Positions 28,250 through 36,172 of a stretch of DNA of 64,000 nucleotides are shown here, in pieces. Under the pieces are notes generated by a model that ran no database searches, was not told the DNA's origin, and worked only from the letters and a program-made list of their open reading frames with translations. Source of the stretch: Streptomyces odontomachi. GTDB lineage: Bacteria; Actinomycetota; Actinomycetes; Streptomycetales; Streptomycetaceae. The stretch lies in contig NZ_JAMJWG010000008.1 in NCBI RefSeq assembly GCF_024435355.1, positions 186,001 through 250,000 of the forward strand. The letters are read 5' to 3'. The translations under genes were made by a program, and so were the position numbers. The first letter of the stretch is position 1, and each line of letters starts with the position of its first letter.

Positions 28250-28774
28250 ATGTCCATTGGTCACACCCTTCTCGGGCTCCTGGAGTCCGGGCCGCGCCAC
28301 GGCTACGACCTCAAGCGCGCTTTCGACGAGAAGTTCGGGCACGACCGCCCGCTGCACTACGGGCAGGTCTACTCGACCATGTCCCGGCTGCTGAAGAACG
28401 GCCTCGTCGAGGTCGACGGCATCGAGGCAGGCGACGGTCCCGAGCGCAAGCGCTACGCGATCACCGAGGCCGGCATCACCGACGTCGAGCAGTGGCTCGG
28501 CAGCCCGGAGAAGCCCGAGCCCTACCTCCAGTCCACCCTCTACACCAAGGTCGTCCTCGCCCTGCTCACCCAGCGGGACGCCAACGTCATCCTGGACACC
28601 CAGCGCTCCGAGCACCTGCGCATGATGCGGACCCTCACCGACCGCAAGCGCCAGGGCGACCTCGCTGACCAGCTGATCTGCGACCATGCGCTGTTCCACC
28701 TGGAGGCCGACCTGCGCTGGCTCGAGCTGACCGCCGCCCGTCTCGGCCGGCTCGCCCAGGAGGTGCGCCGATGA
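28250..28774 (+). CDS. PadR-family transcriptional repressor
   Basis: 174-residue PadR protein. Winged helix at about 5-80 (HTLLGLLESGPRHGYDLKRAFDEKFG, YGQVYSTMSRLLKNGLVEVDG, ERKRYAITEAG), then a C-terminal helical dimerisation domain. It is the first gene of padR-ATPase-permease, and its stop overlaps the ATPase start by 4 bases. The palindrome at 28225 is its likely autoregulatory site; PadR repressors typically release DNA on binding the exported drug or ligand. Confidence 0.93.
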   Translation: MSIGHTLLGLLESGPRHGYDLKRAFDEKFGHDRPLHYGQVYSTMSRLLKNGLVEVDGIEAGDGPERKRYAITEAGITDVEQWLGSPEKPEPYLQSTLYTKVVLALLTQRDANVILDTQRSEHLRMMRTLTDRKRQGDLADQLICDHALFHLEADLRWLELTAARLGRLAQEVRR

Positions 28775-29460
28775 CCTCCCGTCAAGATCCCCTGCTCACC
28801 GCGCACGACCTGCGCAAGGCCTACGGCCCGACCACCGCGCTGGACGGCGCGCACTTCAGCATCGGCGCCGGCGAGGTGGTCGCCGTCATGGGCCCGTCCG
28901 GCTCCGGCAAGTCGACGCTGCTGCACTGCCTCGCCGGGATAGTCCCACCCGACTCCGGCACCATCACCTACCAGGGCCGCGAGCTGTCCGCGCTGAACGA
29001 CACCGGGCGCAGCGCACTGCGCCGCAGCGAGTTCGGCTTCGTCTTCCAGTTCGGCCAGCTGGTGCCCGAGCTGACCTGCCTGGAGAACGTGGCGCTGCCG
29101 CTGCGGCTGAACGGCACCGGCCGCAAGCAGGCCCGGCAGACCGCCCTGACCTGGCTGCGCCGCCTGGAGGTCGACGACAGCGCCGACCAGCGCCCCGGCG
29201 AGGTCTCCGGTGGCCAGGGCCAGCGGGTGGCGGTGGCCCGTGCCCTGGTCACCGAGCCGCGCATCCTCTTCGCCGACGAGCCCACCGGCGCCCTCGACTC
29301 GCTCAACGGCGAGCGGGTCATGGAGTTGCTGACCGGAGCGGCCCGGTCGACGGGCGCCGCCGTGGTGCTGGTCACCCATGAGGCACGGGTCGCCGCGTAC
29401 GCGGACCGCGACGTCGTGGTGCGGGACGGGAAGTCCCGGGACATGGAGCCGGTCGCATGA
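28771..29460 (+). CDS. ABC transporter ATP-binding protein (MacB/LolD type)
   Basis: 229-residue ATPase. Walker A GPSGSGKS at 41-48, Q-loop FQFGQL, signature SGGQGQRVAVARAL (Gln instead of the usual acidic residue after the second Gly), Walker B ILFADEPTGALDS and switch His in VTHEARVA. It overlaps padR upstream and the permease downstream by ATGA junctions, so all three are co-translated. It is presumably shared with permease copy 1. Confidence 0.95.
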   Translation: MTSRQDPLLTAHDLRKAYGPTTALDGAHFSIGAGEVVAVMGPSGSGKSTLLHCLAGIVPPDSGTITYQGRELSALNDTGRSALRRSEFGFVFQFGQLVPELTCLENVALPLRLNGTGRKQARQTALTWLRRLEVDDSADQRPGEVSGGQGQRVAVARALVTEPRILFADEPTGALDSLNGERVMELLTGAARSTGAAVVLVTHEARVAAYADRDVVVRDGKSRDMEPVA

Positions 29461-31811
29461 GCGCCACGCCGGCGCCGCGCGGCACCGCGCCACGCAGGTG
29501 GCTGCGGGATCTGGCGATGGGCGCGCGGTTCTCGGTCACCGGCGGCCGGGAGAGCCGGGCGCGCGCCCTGCTCACCGCCGTCGGCGTCGGCCTCGGGGTG
29601 GCCCTGCTGCTCCTCACCGCCTCGTGGCCGTACGCGCTCCAGCACCGGCACGAACGCGAGCGGGCCCGCAACGACATGACGTCCAGCTCGACCGTCCACG
29701 CGAAGGCGGCCGACACGCTCCTGGTCGCCACCACCGACACCACATACGACGACACCGACGTCCGTGGCCGCCTGCTGGAGCCGGAGGGCCCGAAGGCGCC
29801 GCGGCCGCCGGGCGTGGCGGAGCTGCCCGCGCCGGGCGAGATGGTGGTCTCGCCCGCGCTCCTGAAGCTGCTGGAGTCCGACGACGACGCGCTGCTGCGG
29901 GACCGGCTGCCGTACCGGGTCAGCGGCACCATCGCCGACTCCGGGCTGGTCGGCCCCGGCGAGCTGGCCTACTACGCCGGTGCGACCGGGCTGCACGCCG
30001 GTGACGAGGTGGGGCGGGTCCTGCGGATCGACTCCTTCGGCTCCAAGGACCCGCGCGAACCCCTCGATCCGGTGCTGCTGCTGCTCGTCGTGATCGTGTT
30101 CGTGGTGCTGCTGATGCCGGTGGGCGTCTTCATCGCGGCAGCGGTGCGGTTCGGCGGGGAGCGACGCGACCGCAGGCTGGCGGCGCTCCGGCTGATCGGC
30201 GCCGACGGGCGCGCGACACGCCGGATCGCGGCCGGTGAGGCACTGGCCGGTGCGTTGCTCGGGCTGGTCTTCGGCGCCGGGTTCTTCACGGCCGGGCGGC
30301 AGCTGGCACGCCGGATCACCCTCGCCGACGTCAGTGTCTTCCCCGCCGACCTCAGCCCGGCGCCCGGACTGCTGGCGTTGATCGTCTGCGCGGTGCCCGC
30401 GGCGGCGGTCGCGGTGACCCTGCTCGCGCTGCGCCATGTGGTGATCGAGCCGCTCGGGGTGGTCCGGTCCGCACGGCCGGCCCGACGCCGGCTGTGGTGG
30501 CGGCTGCTGGTGCCACCGGTCGGCCTCGCACTGCTCTACCCGATGCTCGACAAGGGCCGCAACCACGGCAATTTCAACGAGTGGCTGGTCATCGGCGGCA
30601 CCGTTCTGCTGCTGATCGGCGTGACGACCCTGCTGCCGTGGGTCGTGGAGGCCGTGGTCGCCCGGTTGCACGCGGGCCCGCTCTCCTGGCAGCTGGCGGT
30701 GCGCAGGCTCCAGTTGAGCAGCGGCACGGCCGCCCGGATGGTCAACGGCATCGCGGTCGCGGTGGCCGGCGCGATCGCGTTGCAGATGCTGTTCGCCGGT
30801 GTGCAGGGCGACTACACCCGGCAGACGGACGCCGATCTGAGCCGTGCGCAGATGACGGTGGACGTGCCGCACGGTGACTCGCTGGCGGCGACCGACCGCG
30901 TCTTGCGGGCCACCCACGGGGTACGGCACACCATCCCGGTCAGCCAGGGCGCCATGGGCGAGAAGAAGCACGACCCGGACGCCTACGTCCCGCTCATGGT
31001 GGGCACGTGCACCGCGTTGCAGGAGATGGCCAGGTTGCCCGGCTGCCACGAGGGTGACGCCTTCCTCGTGCCGCAGGCGGAGGACCGCGGCGTGCTCCTG
31101 GCGGAGACCGCCAAGCCGGGGCGGACGCTCTACGTGGACCCGTCGTACGGCAACTCGCCCGGCCGTCAGGTCCCGTGGCGGCTGCCGGCGCTGAAGGCGG
31201 GAACGGGCCGCGCGGACCCGACGGGCATATCGCGCGCCGGCATCTTCGTCACCCCGTCGGCGCTTCCCCAGCGGGCGGCGGCCGCCGCCACCGGCCGTGT
31301 CTTCGTACGGCTGGACCCGGCCGTGCCGGATGCGCGCGACCGGGTGCGCACGGCCACGGCACGGGTCGATCCGCTGATGCAGGTCTTCGAGCTGGCCGCC
31401 ACCGTCCGGGCCGCGACCTTCGCCTCCATCCGTACCGGCCTGTTCCTCGGCGCCACCCTGGTGCTCGTGCTGATCGGTGCGAGCCTGCTGGTCTCGCAGC
31501 TCGAACAGCTGCGGGAGCGCAAGAAGCTGCTGTCCGCGCTGGTCGCCTTCGGCACCCGGCGCCGCACCCTGAGCCTGTCCGTCCTGTGGCAGACCGCCAT
31601 CCCCGTGGTACTCGGCCTCCTGCTGGCATCGGCTGCGGGACTGGCGCTCGGCGTGGTCCTGCTGAAGATGATCCAGGCGTCGGTGTCCGTGGACTGGTCG
31701 GGCGTCGCGTCCCTGACGGGGATGGGGGCGCTGGTCGTGCTGATGGTGACGCTGCTGAGCATGCCGGCGCTGCTACGCATGATGCGGGCGGACGGGCTCC
31801 GGACGGAGTAG
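29457..31811 (+). CDS. FtsX-type ABC transporter permease, copy 2
   Basis: 784-residue permease of the same architecture as copy 1, with highly similar blocks VGVFIAAAVRFGGERRDRRL, LAVRRLQLSSGTAARMVNG and FGTRRRTLSLSVLWQTAIPV. The extracytoplasmic domains differ more than the membrane segments, for instance STVHAKAADTLLVATTDTTY in place of TSDTLLKKADDTLLFAANDT. It is the third gene of the padR operon. Confidence 0.9.
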   Translation: MSATPAPRGTAPRRWLRDLAMGARFSVTGGRESRARALLTAVGVGLGVALLLLTASWPYALQHRHERERARNDMTSSSTVHAKAADTLLVATTDTTYDDTDVRGRLLEPEGPKAPRPPGVAELPAPGEMVVSPALLKLLESDDDALLRDRLPYRVSGTIADSGLVGPGELAYYAGATGLHAGDEVGRVLRIDSFGSKDPREPLDPVLLLLVVIVFVVLLMPVGVFIAAAVRFGGERRDRRLAALRLIGADGRATRRIAAGEALAGALLGLVFGAGFFTAGRQLARRITLADVSVFPADLSPAPGLLALIVCAVPAAAVAVTLLALRHVVIEPLGVVRSARPARRRLWWRLLVPPVGLALLYPMLDKGRNHGNFNEWLVIGGTVLLLIGVTTLLPWVVEAVVARLHAGPLSWQLAVRRLQLSSGTAARMVNGIAVAVAGAIALQMLFAGVQGDYTRQTDADLSRAQMTVDVPHGDSLAATDRVLRATHGVRHTIPVSQGAMGEKKHDPDAYVPLMVGTCTALQEMARLPGCHEGDAFLVPQAEDRGVLLAETAKPGRTLYVDPSYGNSPGRQVPWRLPALKAGTGRADPTGISRAGIFVTPSALPQRAAAAATGRVFVRLDPAVPDARDRVRTATARVDPLMQVFELAATVRAATFASIRTGLFLGATLVLVLIGASLLVSQLEQLRERKKLLSALVAFGTRRRTLSLSVLWQTAIPVVLGLLLASAAGLALGVVLLKMIQASVSVDWSGVASLTGMGALVVLMVTLLSMPALLRMMRADGLRTE

Positions 31812-31907
31812 GGACGGGGTCCCGGAGGGCTACGGTCCCCCGGGGCGGTGCCCGTACGCGGCGGCGGGGCGGGGTGGTTTCTGGGGGCGTGGCGGACTCT
31901 GGCGGTC

Positions 31908-31995
31908 CCGTCGTGGCTTGTCGCTCCCCCACTGCCTTGAGGGCGTGGGAGGTACCCCCATCCCCGGGGCGCGGGGAACTGCGCGCGCAACCGGT
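31908..31995. repeat. Streptomyces intergenic repeat, copy B
   Basis: Composite of the hairpin module CTCCCCCACTGCCTTGAGGG (continuing CGTGGGAGGTACCCCCA) and the GCGCGGGGAACTGCGCG module shared with copy A. It lies between the convergent permease and decarboxylase genes and probably serves as a bidirectional terminator. Confidence 0.75.
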
Positions 31996-32020
31996 CACCG
32001 GGTGGCGGCCGGCCGCGGCC

Positions 32021-32794
32021 TCACAGGGCAGGGGCGTCCGTGGCGCCGCCGTCGGACAGCCGCGCCAGCTCGTGCCGCCAGGCGGTGCCCTGGTGGAACG
32101 ACGGGCCCAGGTCGGGGAGTTCGGCCAGGTCCTCCTCGGGGAGGTCGGTCAGGGTGCCGCCGGCCTGGACGACGTCCAGGGAGAGGCGGGCGATGGTGTC
32201 GATGGAGACGGCGTGCAGCACCGCCTCCTGGACGCTGCCGCCGGTGCTGGTCAGGCCGTGTCCGCGCAGCAGTACGGCGGGCCGGTCGGCCAGGGCCGCG
32301 GTCATCTCGGCTGCCAGTGTGCGGTTCCTGATCAGGACCCCGCGCCGGTAGACCGGGATGCCGCCGGCGGCGAGCCGGGTGCCGGGGATGTCGAAGGCGC
32401 CGATGATCGGGCGGATCGCCAGGCCCGCGAGGTCGGCGGTGACCACCGCCGGGGGGTGGGCGTGCACCACCGCGCTCACGTCGGCGCGGGTACGGAGCAC
32501 CTCGGTGTGCAGGGGGAGTTCGTTGGGCGGCTGCCACCCGCCGTCCAGCTCGCCGGGCGCCGCGGGGCCGCCGTCGAGGTCGACGAGCCGGATGTCGGCG
32601 GGGACGGTGTGGCGCAGGCCGCGCTCCTCGGGGCCGCGGCAGCGGACGAGCAGGGAGCGTTCGTCGATGCGGAGGCTGACGTGGCCGAGGATGCCGTCGG
32701 CCAGGCCACGGGCGGCGAGCACGCGGCAGGCGTCCGAGACGAGTCGGCGCAGCGGCGCCAGGTCGGGTGCGTACGGTGCGGGGGATGAGGTCAT
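32021..32794 (-). CDS. class II aldolase/adducin-family protein, probable dihydroxyphthalate-type decarboxylase
   Basis: 257 residues of the FucA/adducin fold. Metal-binding histidines sit in VHAHPPAV (near residue 111) and RGHGLTSTG; GHVSLRIDERSLLVRCRG precedes them. It is the last gene of the aromatic operon and overlaps the reductase gene by ATGA. In actinobacterial phthalate operons the decarboxylase (PhtC/PadC) belongs to this family and occupies this place, removing a carboxylate from 3,4-dihydroxyphthalate to give protocatechuate. Family membership is clear; the specific reaction is inferred from context. Confidence 0.75.
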   Translation of the reverse strand: MTSSPAPYAPDLAPLRRLVSDACRVLAARGLADGILGHVSLRIDERSLLVRCRGPEERGLRHTVPADIRLVDLDGGPAAPGELDGGWQPPNELPLHTEVLRTRADVSAVVHAHPPAVVTADLAGLAIRPIIGAFDIPGTRLAAGGIPVYRRGVLIRNRTLAAEMTAALADRPAVLLRGHGLTSTGGSVQEAVLHAVSIDTIARLSLDVVQAGGTLTDLPEEDLAELPDLGPSFHQGTAWRHELARLSDGGATDAPAL

Positions 32795-34113
32795 GAGCCG
32801 GCTCCGGACGGGGAGGTGGCGGGCGAGGGGGCAGGGCGTGCCGAGGCTTCGGCGAGGCGGTCGATACGGGTCCTGGCCGCCGCCAGGTCGGCGCCCTGGG
32901 CGACGAGACGACGGCAGTCGAGCAGGGCGCGCGGCCAGTTGACCGTGGCCGCGGCGCGCAACCGTCCGTCGGCGTCGCCGTAGAGCGCGGCGGCCCGGGC
33001 GTCCTCGCCCTCCCACCGGCCGATCAGCACGGGATCGCCGGGCACGGGGGCGTCCGGGGCCGGGCCGGCCGGGCGGCCCACGATCTGGATTTTGAAGTCG
33101 TACTGGTCGCTCCAGACGTACTCGACGGGGGCGTAGGGACGCATCGCCTCCGGGTGGGTGATGTTGTGGGCGACCTGGGCGGCCTGCTCGACGGCGTTGG
33201 TCCAGTGCTCGACGCGGACGTGCGCGCCGTGTCCGGGGTGGTACCAGCGGGCGACGTCCCCGGCCGCGAACACGTCGGGGACCCCGCGGGCGCGGCAGTA
33301 CGCGTCGCAGAGCACACCGTCGTCCAGGCGGAGTCCCGAGGACGCGAGCCAGGTGTCGTTCGGGACGGCGCCGATGCCGACGACGACCGTCCGGGCGGCC
33401 AGCACCGTGCCGTCCGCGAGCTCGACGCGCAGGTCACCGGTGCCGCCCGTGACGGACCGTACGCCGGTGCCGAAGCGGGTGGCGACGCCGTGCCGCCGGT
33501 GCAGCGCCGCGAGGTGTGCGCCGACCTCGGGGCCCAGCACCCGGGCCATCGGCAGCGGGAGCGGATCGACGACGGTGACGTCGTGCCCCAGCCGCCGGGC
33601 GGTGGCGGCGACTTCGGCACCGATGAAGCCGCCGCCGACCACCACGACGTGACCGGTGCCGCCCTGGGCCAGGTCGCGCCGCAGGGCATGGCCGTCGCCG
33701 AGGGTGCGCAGGACGTGCACGCCGCCGGCCGTCAGCCAGGGGGCGGGGCGGGCGGCGGCGCCGGTCGCGAGGACGCAGGTGTCGTAGCCGAGCTCGGTGC
33801 CGTCGGCGAGCCGGACGCGGTGGGCGGCCGGGTCGAGGTGGGTGGCGGCGGCGCCGAGCCGCAGGGCGATGCCGGCGGTGGCCGCCTCGGCAGAGGTCAG
33901 CAGACCGATCCCGGCCTGGTCCCGGGTCCCGGACAGGAACTGCTTCGACAGCGGCGGCTTGTCGTACGGCAGCTCGGACTCGGCGCCCACCAGGACGATG
34001 CGCCCCTGATGTCCCTCCGTGCGCAGCGCCTGCGCGGCCCGCACGCCGGCAATGGACGAGCCGACGATGACCACGGTGCCGCCCGGGCCCCGCACGTTCT
34101 CCCCGCCGCTCAT
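32791..34113 (-). CDS. Rieske-system ferredoxin reductase (FAD/NAD)
   Basis: 440-residue flavoprotein passing electrons from NADH to the ferredoxin at 34110. It has FAD-binding VVIVGSSIAGVRAAQALR near 14-31, YDKPPLSKQFL, the second Rossmann VVVVGGGFIGAEVAATARRLG near 155-175, VFAAGDVARW for FAD, and a C-terminal reductase domain with VEYVWSDQYDFKIQIVG. It is typical of oxygenase-coupled reductases of the BphA4/pyridine disulphide oxidoreductase class. Four-base overlap with the ferredoxin stop. Confidence 0.92.
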   Translation of the reverse strand: MSGGENVRGPGGTVVIVGSSIAGVRAAQALRTEGHQGRIVLVGAESELPYDKPPLSKQFLSGTRDQAGIGLLTSAEAATAGIALRLGAAATHLDPAAHRVRLADGTELGYDTCVLATGAAARPAPWLTAGGVHVLRTLGDGHALRRDLAQGGTGHVVVVGGGFIGAEVAATARRLGHDVTVVDPLPLPMARVLGPEVGAHLAALHRRHGVATRFGTGVRSVTGGTGDLRVELADGTVLAARTVVVGIGAVPNDTWLASSGLRLDDGVLCDAYCRARGVPDVFAAGDVARWYHPGHGAHVRVEHWTNAVEQAAQVAHNITHPEAMRPYAPVEYVWSDQYDFKIQIVGRPAGPAPDAPVPGDPVLIGRWEGEDARAAALYGDADGRLRAAATVNWPRALLDCRRLVAQGADLAAARTRIDRLAEASARPAPSPATSPSGAGS

Positions 34114-34313
34114 TCCGGCTCGGCCTCGACCGTCAGCGCGCTGACCGGGCAGCTGCGGGCAGCCTCCTGCACGCGCGGCAGGTCGGCGTCGGAGATGTGC
34201 TCCCTGAGCAGGACGACCACGCCGTCGTCGTCGATGTCGTAGACGTCGGACGCCGCCATGACGCAGTTCGCGTACCCCTGGCAGGCGCCGAGGTCGGCCT
34301 TCAGAACGGGCAT
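34110..34313 (-). CDS. 3Fe-4S-type ferredoxin
   Basis: 67-residue electron carrier. Only three cluster cysteines are present: Cys11 and Cys17 in CQGYANCV, and Cys55 in RSCPVSAL; the position of a fourth is taken by Tyr14/Ala15 as in 3Fe-4S ferredoxins of P450 and some Rieske systems. Phthalate dioxygenases of Gram-positive bacteria use this kind of ferredoxin rather than a Rieske one. It overlaps the reductase gene and follows the dehydrogenase gene by about 70 bases. Confidence 0.92.
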   Translation of the reverse strand: MPVLKADLGACQGYANCVMAASDVYDIDDDGVVVLLREHISDADLPRVQEAARSCPVSALTVEAEPE

Positions 34314-34383
34314 GAGGTGGTTCCTTTCACTGGGTGGCCCATGGGCGGTCCGGATCACCGGGTGACCCGGACCGCACGCGGTC

Positions 34384-35169
34384 TCAGGCCTTGACGCCGA
34401 TGCCGCCGTCCGAGTGGACGGCCCCGCCGGTGATGCCGCGGGACCGGTCGGAGGCCAGGAACACATAGCTCCAGGCATGGTCGGCCGAGGAGAGCGCGAC
34501 CTTCAACGGCACCCGGCCGGCGAGTTCCTCGGCACGCCCCGGGGTGTCGCCGAGGCTGCGCTCGTCCAGGCCGAGGCTGCCGAGCCCGCGCAGGTCGGTG
34601 CCGAGGGTGCCGCCCGGTGCGACGCCGTTGACCCGGACGTCGGGGGCGAGTTCATGGGCGAGCGCGGTGACCAGACCCCGTACCGCGAACTTCGACGCCA
34701 CGTACAGCACACCGCCGCGCCCCGGGTAGTAGCCGGAGGTCGACTCGGTGAGGATCACCGAGCCCCGGGACTCCTTGAGCGCGGGCAGCGCCGCCTTGAC
34801 CGAGTGGACGTGGCTGCGCACGTTCACGCCGAACATCTCGTCGAACGCGGTGTCGATGACGGCCGTGTCCAGGTCCGTCAGGCCCCGGTAGAAGTCGAAG
34901 ATCCCCACGCAGCTGACCAGCACGTCCAGGCCGCCGAAGGCGTCCAGCGCGGCCGTCACCGCCCGCTCGTTGGCGTCTGCCGTGGTGGCGTCCCCGACGA
35001 CGACGGGCACGTCGGGAGCGCTCTCGCCGAGGGCCCCGGCCTTGTCGGCGTCGCGTTCCAGCACCGCCACCCGCGCACCCTCGGCGCGGAAGGCGTCGAC
35101 GACGGCGCGTCCGATGCCCGACCCGGCGCCCACCACGAGCGCCCGCTTGCCCTCCAGCCAGCCGCTCAC
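34384..35169 (-). CDS. short-chain dehydrogenase, BphB-like dihydrodiol dehydrogenase
   Basis: 261 residues. NAD-binding GAGSGIGR at about 16-23, catalytic Ser/Tyr/Lys in TESTSGYYPGRGGVLYVASKFA, and the cis-dihydrodiol dehydrogenase features VSCVGIFDFYRGL and VRVNGVAPGGTLGTDLRG. It would oxidise the cis-dihydrodiol made by the dioxygenase to the aromatic diol. The GTG start overlaps the preceding stop (GTGA). Confidence 0.9.
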   Translation of the reverse strand: MSGWLEGKRALVVGAGSGIGRAVVDAFRAEGARVAVLERDADKAGALGESAPDVPVVVGDATTADANERAVTAALDAFGGLDVLVSCVGIFDFYRGLTDLDTAVIDTAFDEMFGVNVRSHVHSVKAALPALKESRGSVILTESTSGYYPGRGGVLYVASKFAVRGLVTALAHELAPDVRVNGVAPGGTLGTDLRGLGSLGLDERSLGDTPGRAEELAGRVPLKVALSSADHAWSYVFLASDRSRGITGGAVHSDGGIGVKA

Positions 35170-35519
35170 CGGTCGCCCTCCGCGCCGCCCGCGGCCCCGG
35201 CGACGTCCTCGTCCACGCCGTTGTCCGGGATCAAAGGACCGAACGGGTTGCCGATCATGGCGGAGAACGTGGCGGTGTTCTGCCAGGTCAGGGCCTCCAG
35301 TTCGAGGGGGCACAGGGCGACCCACTGGCCGGAGCGGGTCGACTCGACCAGCAGCCGCGAGCCGTTGCGGGTCTCCACGCGGCTGATCCTGATCTCGGCG
35401 AACTCGTTGCCGAGGGTGATCGGTTCACCGACGGTGTGCGCCGCCAGTGCGGCCCGCTCGGACGCGGCGCGGCGCGCGGCGCGGGCATCCTCGTCCTCGC
35501 CTTCCCAGTGCAGGTTCAT
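35166..35519 (-). CDS. small conserved-looking protein in the dioxygenase operon, unknown function
   Basis: 117 residues starting MNLHWEGEDEDARAARRAAS, with GAGGAG 4-5 bases before the ATG. The N-terminal third is a charged helix, followed by a beta-rich part (GNEFAEIRISRVETRNGSRLLVE) and a C-terminal LTWQNTATFSAMIGNPFGPL segment. No metal-binding motif. It lies between the oxygenase small subunit and dehydrogenase genes with tight coupling, so it is probably needed by the pathway, perhaps as an assembly or regulatory subunit. I do not recognise a characterised homologue. Confidence 0.75.
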   Translation of the reverse strand: MNLHWEGEDEDARAARRAASERAALAAHTVGEPITLGNEFAEIRISRVETRNGSRLLVESTRSGQWVALCPLELEALTWQNTATFSAMIGNPFGPLIPDNGVDEDVAGAAGGAEGDR

Positions 35520-35542
35520 AGGGCTCCTCAGGGAACGTGGGC

Positions 35543-36172
35543 TCACAGGAAGATCGCCAGGTTCTGCATGCGGATCACCGAGTCGTCCACGAGGATCGTG
35601 CGGCGGGCCAGCTTCCAGCCGTCCCCGTCGCGCCGCAGCAGGTCCTCGCGGCCCGCGGAGACCTGCGCGGCCTCGCGGACGTCACCGCGGCTGCGGTACA
35701 GCAGCACGCCGGAGTCGACGACGAGGTGGTCGTCGTCGGGCGTGGCGAAGGTCCGTACGTTGGTGAGGTGGTGCCGCAGCCGGGAGGGCGGGTCCTCGGT
35801 CCAGGCGTGCTCGGTCAGGAAGCGGGCGACGCGGCGGGACAGGGAGTACCTGTCCTCGTCGAAGTGCGCCATGCCCGGTGCCGTGTCGAATCCGGCGCCC
35901 AGCGCGGTGGTGACCCGTACCGGCATCACGTAGTGGATGTCGTCGGTGAGCAGGTCGAGCCACTCCTCGTAGGCCTGCGCGTCCAGCAGGTACGCCTCGT
36001 CGACCAGCCACCGGTGGGCCAGCAGATGGCGCGGGTCGTCGAACGGCAGGGTGCGTCCGGTGCGCTGGACGCGGGACGCGCCGCCGCCGAGGACGGCCTG
36101 CTCCGAGTGCGTGCCGGTGCGCCCGGCCGAGTAGGTGCCGGCCCGGTAGGTTCCGGTCGGGTTCGTCGTCAT
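35543..36172 (-). CDS. Rieske dioxygenase small (beta) subunit
   Basis: 209 residues; structural partner of the catalytic subunit, cystatin-like fold (about 45-205): LLAHRWLVDEAYLLDAQAYEEWLDLLTDDIHYVMPVR and the C-terminal GWKLARRTILVDDSVIRMQNLAIFL. Overlaps the large-subunit stop by ATGA, so the two are made in balanced amounts. Confidence 0.93.
   Translation of the reverse strand: MTTNPTGTYRAGTYSAGRTGTHSEQAVLGGGASRVQRTGRTLPFDDPRHLLAHRWLVDEAYLLDAQAYEEWLDLLTDDIHYVMPVRVTTALGAGFDTAPGMAHFDEDRYSLSRRVARFLTEHAWTEDPPSRLRHHLTNVRTFATPDDDHLVVDSGVLLYRSRGDVREAAQVSAGREDLLRRDGDGWKLARRTILVDDSVIRMQNLAIFL

Noticed and set aside
25435..31811. SARP, methyltransferase and ABC genes as a biosynthetic gene cluster
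   Set aside because: They are separated by core metabolic genes and no scaffold-forming enzyme (PKS, NRPS, terpene synthase, RiPP modifier) is present.
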